DNA of 64,000 nt. It comes from Ottelia alismoides (lineage: Eukaryota > Streptophyta > Magnoliopsida > Alismatales > Hydrocharitaceae). The notes under the pieces are model-generated. The model was given only the letters and a program-made list of their open reading frames with translations, was not told the origin of the DNA and made no database searches. Shown piece after piece: positions 21,777-33,635 of this stretch. A program made the translations under genes and the position numbers. The stretch is from assembly GCA_037367405.1 (NCBI GenBank), contig JAZKJV010003370.1, positions 124,001-188,000 on the forward strand, given 5' to 3'. The first letter of the stretch is position 1; each line of letters begins with the position of its first letter.

Positions 21777-23560
21777 AATCCTCACTATCCTCAGCATCTT
21801 CAAGCATCTCATTCGTTATCCATTTCTCGGTATATCTCCAATCTTGTCGGTTCTCAATCTTACTCTTCTTTTCTATACTTAAGTTGACCAGATCCTAAGT
21901 AAATGGGAGACTGATGCCCATGATGTATATTCATTCATTCATCCTCCTCTTGACCTCGACTGCCCCATCTTTACTTTTCTTCTACACTTAGGTTGACCAG
22001 AGCCTAAGTATAGGGGGACATGTCGGCTTCTATACTTCTATTCTTTTCACGCTCTTACGCTTAGCATGAGATATGTCTTTTCCTCACCTTTTGTGCTCTG
22101 AGGACATAACACACATTAAGTATAGGGGGTTCGTATATATTAAATATATACTTCACCCATAGATCATACTTTAGTGTATTTTATGAGTATAATATTTAGT
22201 AATTACAGGATGAGCAACTACTTGTAAAATTTTAAAAAAAAAGTGTGATATGTCAAATACATGAACATTTGAATAATTCAAGTAAAATTAAAAAATGCAT
22301 GTATACCGAATGTAATATTTGTATAATCTTGTATAAGTTTGTATAATCCTGTATAGACAATACTATTATTGTAAAGTTTTTGTAAAATTTTTGAAAAATA
22401 ATAGTTGCATTTTAAATTGTTGTAAAACTGGGTGTATAACAAAATTTTCAATAAAAAATGGCTTCTCATTCATTCCTTTATTCAAGTAAAAATAAAAAAA
22501 TCAAAAGAAATTGTGCATTTCATTCATATGCATTTCATTAGCATATCATGCATATGCATTAGTGGAAAGTCATTAGATTCTGAACCGGGTCAAGAGTAAA
22601 AACTGAGCGTTGACTTGACCTGACCTTAATTCACTTAATTTTCAAAGGAACTTCACTAAGAAGTAGGATTTTATAAACTTCAGGTCATGGACGAGTTCCT
22701 ACAAGGAAATGTCTAGATTTTGACTCTTATTGTCTAACCTGATTGACTCATTCTGAGTAGACACTTGGAAAGAGAACTAATCCGTACTCTACATCGTACA
22801 CTTAGCTCAACTTCGACAAGGTACTGGAAGTTCGTGCATCTTCTTTTTTGGTAGCGTGGACATATTAAGACTGTAGTAATGGATTAAAATAAATCTTCAA
22901 ATGAGGAATGGAGTGCTAGCATAATTTTTTCTAAGACCCAGTAACATGGGCAAAATAAAAGATTCTATATCCATCAGGGTATAAACAATCAATGCAGAGT
23001 GACCATAATTCATACTAAAAAGAAGCGAATTCCTAAAGTGCATCATTGAATGAAATGGTCCAAACTTCAAATAACCTACAAATCTTGGTGGAGACTTGGC
23101 TAAACTGGCCAAGCTTCACAGGAGATGTGACTACAGTGGTCACACTAGTTCTTTCTTTCTTCTTCTAGACTTCTTCCTCCATATTCGTTGTGAACTAGAA
23201 TGCATCTGAACTTAGAAGGAAATACCTAACTCCTGAGGATGAGCTACTAGAGAAGGAGATTGCAAGGTTGTTCAACATATTGGCAACACCCTCATACACA
23301 AGAGGCAATTATTCAATGTTCATGTGGGATGCTTTGGGAGAGGGTTGATATAATATGACTTCTGAATAAGATCTAGATGATGTCATGCAGGACTTAGAGA
23401 TTCTTATTTTTAAAACGCTAATTCTCAAAAGGAATTTTGCCATATTATTAATCCAAAGTCAAGTCGAGCCCCATTTTCACCTTTTGTTTATGACCTTGGT
23501 ATGGAACCCAATCTCATTTCACTGATGCTCGGGGATGAGCAAGGTTTAAGTATAGGGGGT
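21777..23560 (+). other. Element B noncoding tail with decayed hairpin array and PPT
   Basis: Hairpins equivalent to those of A lie at 21873-21904 (decayed), 21982-22013 followed by GGGGG, and about 22059-22120, which contains CTGAGGACATAAC followed by TTAAGTATAGGGGG. The PPT GGTTTAAGTATAGGGGGT is at 23543-23560, preceded by a stem (TGCTCG/TGAGCA). A degenerate copy of the ORF X region lies near 23080-23260. The rest is AT-rich with no gene. Confidence 0.8.
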
Positions 23561-26500
23561 TGATGAATATGTGATTCATCACTTTAAAAGCTGAAAATAA
23601 AGCTCTGTTCCCAAGTAGTTAATTACATTTAAACATTTATATTTCATTATTATCACTCATGCATGTGTAAATAATATCCATATTTTATCATTCATAATTG
23701 CATTAATAAGAAGGCAGAAATTGTGTGTAAATAATCACTTGTATATTAACTAGTTTGCCATATTTTTCCTTTATTTTTCACTAATTACAAATCCAATAAA
23801 ATCAACTCCATCGTGTACATATTACTAACATTAATAAAAAAATATCATAAAAATACTAATCCTGCATATTTGACAAATAAGTCCAAACCCTAGTATTAAG
23901 ACAAAAAGTACGAAGTTAAATATCTCTTACATATAGTCTCCTAGGTATTCCTAATCAATTTTGAAGTAATTTACATTCAATTATCTAACAAAACATGACC
24001 AAATTAAAAATAATCAGATTTCATATGTGAAACGTCGGTTTTGAGCCATCTATGTATATTGCATATATTGACTAACTTTAACAGATCATTTAATGTATAA
24101 AATTAACTCCTTTTATTTTTTTTATTTTTCATTTATTTTCTTTGATTTGTGTTTTTAATAAAAGTGTGCAAACATACAAATCTATTGTGAGATAAAAATC
24201 AAAGAAAATGAATCACTCCAAGTATGTATAAAGAGTTTGCACAAAAGTCTCCCCTATTTTATTTCTTTATTTTCTTAATTATTAAAAATATAAAAAGTAG
24301 ATTAATATGTAAATATTTCTTTGTAGATTAATATGTAAATATTTCTTTGTTATTTTATTTGATATTTATTTAAAATTTTCTTTATTTAAAAATCACAAAA
24401 AATATTAGAAAAAAATTAAAAGTTCAAGTATTCTATGTACATAGAGTACCGTCAAAATACATTACAGATGAATTCTTTTGGTTTTGTGCTCTTCATTAAA
24501 GTTGTAGATCTCATCAAGATGAACTTTCATGAAGAACACTTTTTGATTTGACATCATTTTATATTTTATTTTGAGTTTTCTTTATTTTAAATTTCTGAAT
24601 TTTGTGGGATCGACATGTGGCCGATCCTGGAGCCATCCCTTGCCCCCTACTTAACTCCTTGCATCCACTCTCTTTGTGGACCATAGGATGACGTATCCCA
24701 TCATACAACAACCCAATTTATTTCACTTTTCCATTTTGTTTTTATTCTTTCCTTTTTATTTGATTTATTTCTTGCCTATGTTGCATTTTCCTAGCAATTC
24801 AATCTCGACCAATCGAAAGGCCAAGACTCCTTCATCAACCTCCGGATCTTTCTACTGACTCTGCCCCTCCTAGACTGAGATCCTATGTATGCCACCTCTC
24901 TTGACCAAGTACTCTGCACCTCTACCTTCGCCTTGGTCTCTCGACCATGCCCACTCTCCTCCATGTACCCCACTCCTCCTACTTTGCCAAGCCTTAATGT
25001 CCACTCATCAAAACCCCTTGCCCTCCTCCACCGCCGCCCATCTTCCATCTCCAAGAGAAACCACCAACCCGAAGCCTCGTCTCGGTGATAGCTTGATGAG
25101 GACCTTATTGAGCAACGACGGGCGATACTCCTAATCCAAGCATGATCCGAAGCACGATCGCGACTTCTGGTATCGCAACATGGAGCTGTCAAGTTTTGAG
25201 GCTCCCTTTGTCGGCCTCTCGAGGCAATAACAGGAGGTGGCCTCTGCTCCTCCAACCTCAAGCGTACAACATAGGTAATCCTCTTAAGTCCACCATCTTT
25301 CCCTTCTTCTTCTCTCTTTCTCTGCTACATCTTCTTCCTCCCTGGATTTCACCGCACATCTTCTTTAATTGAACCCCAAAATTGATCCAACTCAATCATC
25401 TATGTCTCTCTGACATACCTTTCCACTATGACTCCCCTTGGATCTTGGAAAGACCCAAGCTACATTTCCCATCTTCTTCTCCACCCTCATCGGACATCCA
25501 TCCACCACCCATCTCCCTCTTCGTACTTGTGCTTTGTCTTCCAGTTGCAGGTAAGTGTATATCAGGCATCGATTGCTCTGGAATCGAAGGCATCCCTCGA
25601 TGATCTCATTCATCTCTAGGGCCATGAGAAGATCCCTCTAAGGATCTCCTCTTTCTTCTTTCAGTTACCATCAAAAGATTAGGATCAGAGCCCCTCTGCG
25701 CATCACTCGTTGCTCCGATCTTCCTCACCAACAGTAGCCAGTCGCTACCAGCTGGTCCGACTTCGTTCCTGACTCCACGAGATTCTCCAACCACTCATGT
25801 CCATCTTCGAGATCACCTCACAACATAGTTCAACAAGAAAAAAAGGTATGAATTATTAAAGCTTGCAGCTACAACCACTGTCTAATCACCATAAGGCAGA
25901 GTTGAACAGGTCACGCCCACCATGCGTGCCTTCATCTGACCCGCTCTCTGAGTTACGAGCTTCAGGTGATCCAAAGTAACCAAGCAGCGCCACGTGGAGT
26001 GCCAACTCCAAGACACCCTGCCCGATCCTCCTGAGCATGTATTTCGCACATGCGGCAAAGACCCACTTGCATCCCCACCCTCGCATTCCAAGAGATTGGC
26101 ATCCGAGTCCCCACCAACAGGAGGTACGCACGTGGCATGTGCCCATGCAAGGATTTTGCATAAATACCCTTCCAGGTATAGATAATTTCTTGTTAGTCAT
26201 GTCAACATTTGTTTACAGTATTTTATTTATTGTAATTGCAATTAGATCCTTGTGTTTGAAACTAGCACCATTTGTCCTCCTATATTGATTCGAAAAATTC
26301 CATTGTATTTGACAATTAATTCTCTTTCTTTTTATTCATTATTATATAACCTTTTAATATAGACCGATTTACTATAATTATTGAGGAGAAATTTTGAATA
26401 TTTTGGAAATTCATATTAGATCAACCATTGCTCCAAAAATTCATCAAAAATCACATTAGCTAGGATTAATTGTTCTCTATAGTGAGCCCAAATTTCATCT

Positions 26501-26677
26501 CATTTGCAAATATTTCTCCTGAGATAAATTACTTCATTTTTTGAATGGAATTTTAACTGTCTATGGATTTAGTATTTGTAGGAATTAAGATTTTTCCTAG
26601 ATATCTATTAATTAGACACGTATAGGGTAATTTATTTCTAAAAAATATTTAATTTTGCTGAATATTAAAATTCATAT
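23561..26677 (+). repeat. Element B 3' LTR, first part
   Basis: The LTR starts TGATGAATATGTGATTCATC at 23561, right after the PPT, and is cut by element F at 26677. It includes the conserved hairpin (24493-24533) and the donor-like TTGCAGGTAAGTG (about 25545-25557). Pyrimidine-rich open frames at 24800-25800 occupy the same relative place as those in the A, C and E LTRs and are not genes. Confidence 0.85.
26673..26677. repeat. Target site duplication of element F, left copy (CATAT)
   Basis: This is repeated at 38006-38010. By coincidence or preference it is the same pentamer as element A's duplication. Confidence 0.95.
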
Positions 26678-26843
26678 TGTTATGAATATATTTAGCGGCT
26701 ATAAGCCATTACTCATTGTAACCCGTGTAAGGGTATTTCTGTATTTTCTCCATCCTGTACTCTATAGAGTTTCTAGGGTTTTGTCCTATATAAGGATCCC
26801 TAGACCCATTAGAATAAAACAAGCTATTGCATTCCCTTCCACA
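26678..26843 (+). repeat. Element F 5' LTR
   Basis: A 166-bp LTR (TGTTATGAATAT ... CTTCCACA) with a TATA box, CTATATAAGG, near 26787-26796. Confidence 0.95.
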
Positions 26844-26855
26844 TGGTATCAGAGC
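26844..26855 (+). other. Primer binding site of element F (initiator tRNA-Met)
   Basis: TGGTATCAGAGC directly follows the 5' LTR; this is the standard plant Copia PBS. Confidence 0.95.
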
Positions 26856-27476
26856 AACGGTCCTAGACCGGTGTTCTGACCTAACCCTACCCCACCACAG
26901 CCGCCCCCACATCCTTCCATCGCCTCCCACGCCGCACCTCCCACGCTCGATCCCTAAACCAATCGTCTCCAATGTCGCGCCTCCTCCCATCAAGGCCTCG
27001 CCCTACCAGGCCCTCCCACGCCTCCTAGGTCACCTCCCTAGGCGCCCTCCCAACGTGCCTTCCGAGGGCCTACGCGTTCCGCATGCCCCCAGGCTGCCGC
27101 CCCTCTTCCCAGGTTGTCACCCTTCTTCCCAGGTCATCTCCCTTCCTCCCAGGTTGTAGATATTCAACCTCCGAGTCCCCTGCCATCCGCCACCTTCTGG
27201 AGATCTGCCACTCTACGCCATCCAACACACTCGTGGCCCCCAACCCCCACAGGCCGCTTCCCGCACTCACTCCCAGGCTACTTCTACCCAGGTTGTGCGG
27301 CCACTCCCAGCGATGCCACAAAAGGCCACCTATGCCCGTATGTCGTCATCCCATGCCGCCCATTATGCCTCTGCGCGCCTCTTGCAACTCCATCTGGTGA
27401 TGTTCTACTAAGTCTTCATATTCTCTGAGATTACCAATATTATCTAGTTCTTTCCTACTTGCTCTGTGCGACTGTC
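26856..27476 (+). other. Element F leader
   Basis: A C-rich tract of 620 bp has several imperfect copies of CTTCCCAGGTTGTC (about 27105-27155 and near 27290). No gene is seen. Confidence 0.6.
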
Positions 27477-28470
27477 ATGGCATCTACTCCCACATCTGTG
27501 GACTCCAAGCCCCTGTACCCGACTACTTCTATGCTGGTTCAGGGCACTACTATAAAACTCAAAGGTTCTGAGAACTATGTTTAATGGTCTCGATCCTTTA
27601 AAGTGTTTATTGGTGGCTAGCGTAAGAACTATGTCCTTACCAAAGTTCCGCCTGCAGAGACGGATAAAGACTATGATATCTGGTACGTTGATAACTATCA
27701 GGTCATCACTTGGATGACAAACAACGTTGATCCATCTATTGCATCCAATCTAATGTACAAGGAGACTGTTAAATTGATGTGGGAGAGTCTTGAGAATACC
27801 TATTCGCAGAAAACTATAAAATCCAGGCTTTCAGACATATATACTAAGATTTGGTCTACAAATCAAGGAGATGCATCCTTGATCGAGTATTATAGGCTGC
27901 TAACAGGTCTATTTGAGGAGCTTCTTATTTTTCAATCGGTCTGCCGTGATAAACAGGTGGGGGAGCGAGCAAGTGGAAAGTTTATCGATTCTTATCAGGT
28001 TTACATCCTCGGTATAAACCTGTGAAGGATCAGTTTCTGACCACTGCAACATTACCTACTCTTGAGACAATCTTTGGTCGACTTTAGGAACTTGAGTCTT
28101 CCCCAATCTCCTCCATCTGCTGAGATATCAGCTCATTTTGCGAGAGGACGATCCATCCACTACGGGGGATGTAGATGTGAACCTGTCCAGGGATGTGGCC
28201 GTACCTTTGGACGAGGACGAGACTCATCACATGGCCAAGGGCGTGATCATCCTACTGCCCACTTTCCCCCTTGTATTCATTGTGGTCTCCTGAATCACCC
28301 ATCGGAATGTTGCTGGGCCAAATTTGGCATGCCTTCTAATGCCAACAGTGCGTATGAGATGACCCCCTTTGATATTGATTATGAGGCCACTATCTCTAAC
28401 CAAGAACAACCTGCTAGTGACAGTCAACCTTCTTTTACTGCCTCTGAATATGCTAGCCTCGTCAACTACT
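27477..28470 (+). pseudogene. gag: Element F Gag (Copia type), degenerate
   Basis: A start at 27477 (MASTPTSVDSK) leads into a Copia gag with KLKGSENYV and the helical core (WMTNNVDPSIAS, TVKLMWESLENTYSQ, IEYYRLLTGLFEEL). In-frame stops at 27582-27584 and 27618-27620 and a frameshift near 27960-28020 break it. A CCHC zinc knuckle (CIHCGLLNHPSECC) is at about 28278-28319. Gag would package the RNA; this copy is dead. Confidence 0.85.
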
Positions 28471-28570
28471 ATAGAACTCTCATAATAATGTCATTGATTC
28501 TGCTTCAACTGCCAGTCTTGCCACAACCTCTGGTACAGTCGCCAGCACAACTACTACATCTATTCATGCA

Positions 28571-30371
28571 TGGATCATCGACTCCGGAGCTTCGACACAT
28601 CTAACAGAGGAAGGTAGTCTTCTTACCTCTTCCCATCCATCTTCGGTAGTGAAAATTGTACGTGTTACCAATGGAGCTCATTCTCCTATTACTAGTGTGG
28701 GCACTATGGAGTTTTCCTCCAAACTCACACTCACAGGAGTTCACTGCGCTCCTGCCTTTACTCTTAGCTTGTTATATGTTCATAAACTGTGCACTGAGCT
28801 TAACTGTCAGGTGATATTTGATGAGTTTTGCTGTTATTTTCAGGACATCCGGACGAGGCAGATTTTTGGTGGGGGATATAAGAAGAATGTGTTGTATTAT
28901 CTTGACATCCCTTCTGATTCTGATTTTGCAGGTGCTGCGTCCATTTCCACTGATCCTCTGCTATGGCATCTTCGTCTTGGTCATCCATCTGCTAAATCTC
29001 TCTCCATGTTGTTCCCTGAACTTTCATCGCTCAAACCCTTCGAGTGCGAGGCGTGTCAGTTTGGGAAACATCATCGAGCATCCTTTCCATCTCATACTGA
29101 GCCTCATCGTTTTGTCCCTTTCTCTTTAGTCCATTGTGATATTTGGGGACCTTGTCCGCTCCGAATACTCAGTGGCCATAAGCATTTTGTTGTTTTTATT
29201 GATAATTTCAGTAGGTTGTCCTAGGTCTATCTATTAAAAGAACGTTCAGAGATTAATATTATCATCAAGAATTTCTTTCATTATGTTAAAAATATTTTCT
29301 CCACTACTGTACAAATATTTCGTTCTGATAATGCCTTGGAATTCACCCAGAATGACCTTGCCACCTTTTTTGCCTCTCAAGGGACCATACATCAAACCTC
29401 TTGTTCCTATACATCCCAACAAAATGGGATAGCGGAAAGAAAATTACGACATCTTCTAAACATTGCCCGGTCTCTTCTCTCTCAGATGAAAGTTCCCAAA
29501 ACCTACTGGGGTGATGCTATATTAACTGTCGTCCATCTTATCAACAGGGTCCCTTCGCCTTCTCTAAATGGGTCTACTCCATTCTCTCTACTGTACCCCA
29601 CAGAGTCCACATTCCCTCTGCCTCTACGGATCTTTGGTTGTGTGTCCTTTGTTCATAAATTTCAAAATGCAGGTAAACTCTCACCACGTACGATCAAATG
29701 CATCTTTTTGGGGTACTCTCGCACTCAAAAAGGTTACAAGTGCTATGATCCTCATGGTCATCGCTATTACATCTCGGCAGATGTCACATTTTTTGAGCAA
29801 ACAAGCTTCTTTTCTCAGACTATCACTGATATTCCTCTTGATCTCCCAGCTCCACCCATTGTCTACAAATGAAGAAACGTATCTACACCACCAGAAGTCC
29901 CTTTACCCGTCTCACCTTTGCAGGATGATATGCCCTCTCTGATTGTCCCCCCTAAGGATGTCCTGGATGATCCTCTAGAGCTTCCCATTTCTCTACGGAA
30001 AAGTAAGAGACACTGTACTTCTTATCCGATGTCTCACTACACCTCTAGTTCTAGTTTATCTACCTATGATAGACGGTACACAGATGCTCTCGTGTCTATT
30101 TCCATTCCACGAGATCACAACAGTGCTTTACAGGACTCTAGTTGGCGACATGCAATGAATGAAGAAATGGATGCGCTTATCTCCAGAGGGACATGGGATC
30201 TTGTTCAATGTCCAAAAGGGACTCGACCTGTGGCATGCAAATGGTTTTCTACGACCAAACAATCACCTGATGGATCAATTGACAGATTAAAAGCTCACCT
30301 TGTGGCCAAAGGCTTTACACAAACCTATGGCGTAGACTATTTTGAGACGTTCTCACCTGTTGCACGAATGG
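28571..30371 (+). pseudogene. pol: Element F Pol, first part (PR, IN, start of RT)
   Basis: The Copia protease motif WIIDSGASTH begins at 28571. Integrase follows with the zinc-binding HLRLGH and CEACQFGK, then CDIWGP, FRSDNALEF and QQNGIAERK for the catalytic D, D, E. The end of the tract is the start of RT (WFSTTKQSPDG, HLVAKGFTQTYGVDYFETFSPVARM). A stop at 29222-29224 replaces the expected Trp of the SRL-x-WVYLLK block, and there are further breaks near 29872. The frame is cut by the insertion of E; the last bases before it (30372-30376) are the GGTCT duplication. Confidence 0.9.
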
Positions 30372-30376
30372 GGTCT
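30372..30376. repeat. Target site duplication of element E, left copy (GGTCT)
   Basis: This is repeated exactly at 36573-36577. Confidence 0.95.
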
Positions 30377-31192
30377 TGATGAATCTCGTATTCATCATGC
30401 TAAAAAGTCCTTATTAAAATCCCTGCTTAAACAAACCAATAAAAATCACCTCTAAAACTCTATTTTTATCATGTATTATATTGTCTATATTTAACCTTAA
30501 TTATTGTGTATTTAATTGTCCTTATTTTTCTGTAATTATTTTATCACTCAAAAACCCCTAAAAATTAGGTAGATAAGTTGTCTATAATTCACTGACCTTT
30601 AAAACCACAAAAATACAAAAACAACTCAAAACCACAAAATCGGTGTTTTTATCCCCTTAAAAATGCCCCCAAAAATAGCTTTTGTACAGATGACCTCTTT
30701 TGGCTTTTTGCCCAACATGAAAGTTGTAGATCTCGTCGAGACGAGCAACTTTCATGTTTTGACTTTTTCCAAATTCGGCCTCTAACTATTTCTTTTCTAT
30801 TTTTCTTTGATTTTACTTTTGAATTGCTCTGATTGGGCCACGTGGCGCCCTCTGGGCCGCCCACGTGGCCCGCTCTCCTTCCCGCCACCTGGCGCCCCTC
30901 CTGGGCCGTTGGATCTGCTCTGCCCAGCCTCCATCCTCGCCGTTCACTCCGCTCCAATCCTCAGTCGTTGGATCCGACCTTCAGATCAGATCTCAACCGC
31001 TTCCTTGCGCCGCGTCTTCAGCCGTTAGATCGATCTCCCATCCAATGACCAACCACCGGCCACGTCTCCCCTCACCACAACCCTTCGATTCCCTCTCCAT
31101 CCAACGCTCCCCCGCAATCCACGTCACCCAAACTTTCCCGACCATCCGATCTTCTCCAACTCTCCATCAAAACCGCTCCTTCGCGCTCATCA
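30377..31192 (+). repeat. Element E 5' LTR with a 2.1-kb internal deletion
   Basis: Bases 30377-31189 match 33636-34448 almost perfectly. The next three bases, TCA, match the LTR end at 36570-36572. The 2121 bp missing here lie in the 3' LTR between two copies of TTCGCGCTCA (34439-34448 and 36560-36569). One copy remains at the junction (31180-31189). Confidence 0.95.
30714..30758. repeat. Conserved LTR hairpin, element E 5' LTR
   Basis: AACATGAAAGTTGTAGATCT pairs with GAGCAACTTTCATGTT around CGTCGAGA. The copy in the 3' LTR is at 33973-34017. Confidence 0.75.
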
Positions 31193-31194
31193 AA

Positions 31195-31212
31195 TGGCGC
31201 CGTTGCCGGGGA
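31195..31212 (+). other. Primer binding site of element E (tRNA-Asp, perfect)
   Basis: TGGCGCCGTTGCCGGGGA, two bases after the LTR, is an exact match to the tRNA-Asp site used by Athila elements. Confidence 0.92.
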
Positions 31213-31518
31213 TACGACTTTGCTTAATTTTTGAATTTTGATTTGTAATTTCTTGGTCCTAATTTCATGCATCATTTCTTTGCATTATTTTGCTGATTTA
31301 ATTTCTCGGAGTTCTAACTTTTCTCTTTTGTGGCAGGGCCCATGAAAATCGGGGACGCCTGATCGTCATGGAGGCGCGAAGTCGGGAGCTTCAGCTGAAG
31401 AGGCCGCAAAAGAAGCCGTGAAGATTTCTAAGATTTTTATCAGTCAAATTTTGCATTGCATATTGTAAAAAAAAAAAAATATTGCATCTGCATATTTATT
31501 TCCAGTATTGCATTTTGT

Positions 31519-31623
31519 AAAAAAAAAAAATCCCCCCCCCCCCCCGCACACACACACACACCTACACTGCACATATTCACCCCCACCCACCCCCTGTATA
31601 TTTCTCTCTCTCTCTCTCTCTCT
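31519..31623. repeat. Simple-sequence cluster
   Basis: A(12), C(14), (CA)n near 31546-31561 and (TC)n near 31602-31623 lie together. Poly-A is also seen near 31467. Confidence 0.9.
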
Positions 31624-31694
31624 GTGTATATCTACTCTTCACGAACCCCCTCCCCCTCTCCCTTGTATCATAGAACCCCCCCTAATGCAGACCT

Positions 31695-31900
31695 TACTTA
31701 GGCTATTTGTAGCCTAAGTATAGGGGGGACCTGCCTGCCCTTCCTTCCCTCGTCCCGTCTTCTTGTACTTAGGCCAATTTTGGCCTAAGTATAGGGGGAC
31801 CCTCCTCCTCGGTTCCGCTATATCACCCTGTACTTGAACCGAGCCTTGGCTTCATGGCACTTGTGCTATGAGGACATAGCAAATTTTAAGTATAGGGGGG
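31695..31900 (+). repeat. PPT-like hairpin array, element E
   Basis: Hairpins are at 31695-31720 (TACTTAGGCT/AGCCTAAGTA, then TAGGGGGG) and 31766-31791 (TACTTAGGCCA/TGGCCTAAGTA, then TAGGGGG). A third motif at 31871-31900 has GAGGACATAGC and then TTTTAAGTATAGGGGGG. Order and spacing match the tails of A-D. Confidence 0.85.
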
Positions 31901-33617
31901 TATACCGTATATTATTGTTTATTACTTTAGCCTTAGCTCGCGTTTTTAAAACTTTTTAAAAATTCATTTTTTTGGGCTGGGTTTTGGTAAACTAGTGAAC
32001 TGAGTAAAATCCTGTAAAAATTCAAATTTGAGGGATTAATCTTTGTAAATAACCTTTGTTCAAAAAAAAAATTGAAAAATTAAAAATGTTTTTCGGAATT
32101 TGGCTCTGACTACTAGGCTTAGTAGACATTTTCAGTGAGGGAACCTCGGTCTCCCTTAACAGAGTGGGTGGTTTAAAGGACACCGCATATGGCACCGTCC
32201 TTAAGGATCACGGGTCTCGACCCGCACTTACACCCATACTGGTTGAGAGTGGTTACTTTTATTTATTTGAGCCTGGGTCAGTCATTGTCTCTCCGACAAA
32301 AAAAAAACTATAAAACCAATAAAAATCTGCAAAAATCAAAAATCACACAAAAATTCACTAACCCATGGAGTTGGTGTTTTCCTGATACATTCACACTCAC
32401 GCAAGGCTTGAGGAATTTGAGGACACTGGATCTCTGGGATCTAGAGAGTCTGAGTTAACATACCTTAGTCATTAGGGTTTTCATGACTTAAATATCCATA
32501 CTCCTCTGGTTTGAAAGATTTGAGTGCTATATTGCACTCTTAATCTCTACTTTCAAGAAAATATGATCAGCACAGTCACTTCCACAACTGCATGATTGAT
32601 GAGCTGAGATGAGATATCACTTGAGGAACTAGGACCATGGATTTAAGTTTAGACCTGATCTGATGATATTCGAGGATGGGATAAAGTTAATGAAGGCTTC
32701 AGAAAACCTGAGTGTCAGCAAAAACCCTAGCCAGTATGTGAAACAAGATTCATATGCTATCTCTTGATATTTACCTAAAAGTGCCAGGGTGTGATGAAAC
32801 TTAAAGAAACTTGTTGATCAGTGTGCGCCAATCTCTTGGTAAAAGCAGTGGAGCTAGCCAACAAAAGAAATGAAATGTCAAAGAAAAGCTCTAAAATCAA
32901 AGTCACTTCCAAATGAGCTTCCACCAATGGCGAGCGCTCCCAACCATTTTTAAAGTGTCCACTTGGACCAAGCGCAAATTAGGACCAAGGAGTCGGGCTG
33001 ACACCACAAAAAGGGCCCTGCATCGTAAGCGATACAAGTCTGGGTGTCGAAGGTATCTTAGATACTCAGAAAAGACACACCCCGGTGTACTCCCAGAAAA
33101 ACAAGTGCAGACGACTCCAACTCTCTTGACGGACACATTGACCAACAAAGTATTAATATACAAGTGTTGAGTAAAAGGCACTCGAGAGGCCCCTTGTTCC
33201 AATGTGAGGGTGAGAAAAATATACACAATCCCATGTACCTCCATCAACTGGCCGTCCATCTACATTTTAAAGTCTGACAAACTAAAGAGATGGTTGACTG
33301 AAGCAAGAGTAGACTTCTTCCCTAGTATTGAGGATTAGGTCTAGAGGAGAATCTTTGGGACTGGAACTTTGGGTGATGCATCGACTCGGCTCTCATGAAA
33401 TGCAGTACACTAAATGTCATATCCTTATATTATATGTACAAAAAGAGAGTCTGATAATCAGAGAAGTTGGATTCCTTCTGACAAAGGTGTGGATAAACCC
33501 AGAATTTTAGGATAACTTAGGTCAAGGGTCTTCGAAAGATCAAGCCTTGTATTTTTCACGCGCACTGTCAGGAATCAATCCGACTCCTTCATTCCTTAGA
33601 TGCTCGAGGACGAGCAT

Positions 33618-33635
33618 GGTTTAAGTATAGGGGTA
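33618..33635 (+). other. Polypurine tract of element E
   Basis: GGTTTAAGTATAGGGGTA precedes the 3' LTR. A stem TGCTCG/CGAGCA around AGGA lies just upstream (33601-33616). Confidence 0.85.

Larger units (their letters stand above)
31213..33617 (+). other. Element E internal noncoding region
   Basis: No retroviral-type domain is found in any frame. Near the PBS, a T-rich tract ending TTTTGTGGCAG (about 31327-31337) resembles a splice acceptor, followed by a 17-codon frame, MEARSRELQLKRPQKKP then TGA (31369-31422). Simple repeats lie at 31519-31623, three PPT-like hairpins at 31695-31900, and then about 1.7 kb of tail with no gene. It looks like a gag-pol deletion derivative that kept only leader and tail. 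Confidence 0.75.

Noticed and set aside
31195..31212. tRNA-Asp gene fragment
   Set aside because: Only 18 bases match and they sit directly after an LTR, so this is the primer binding site.
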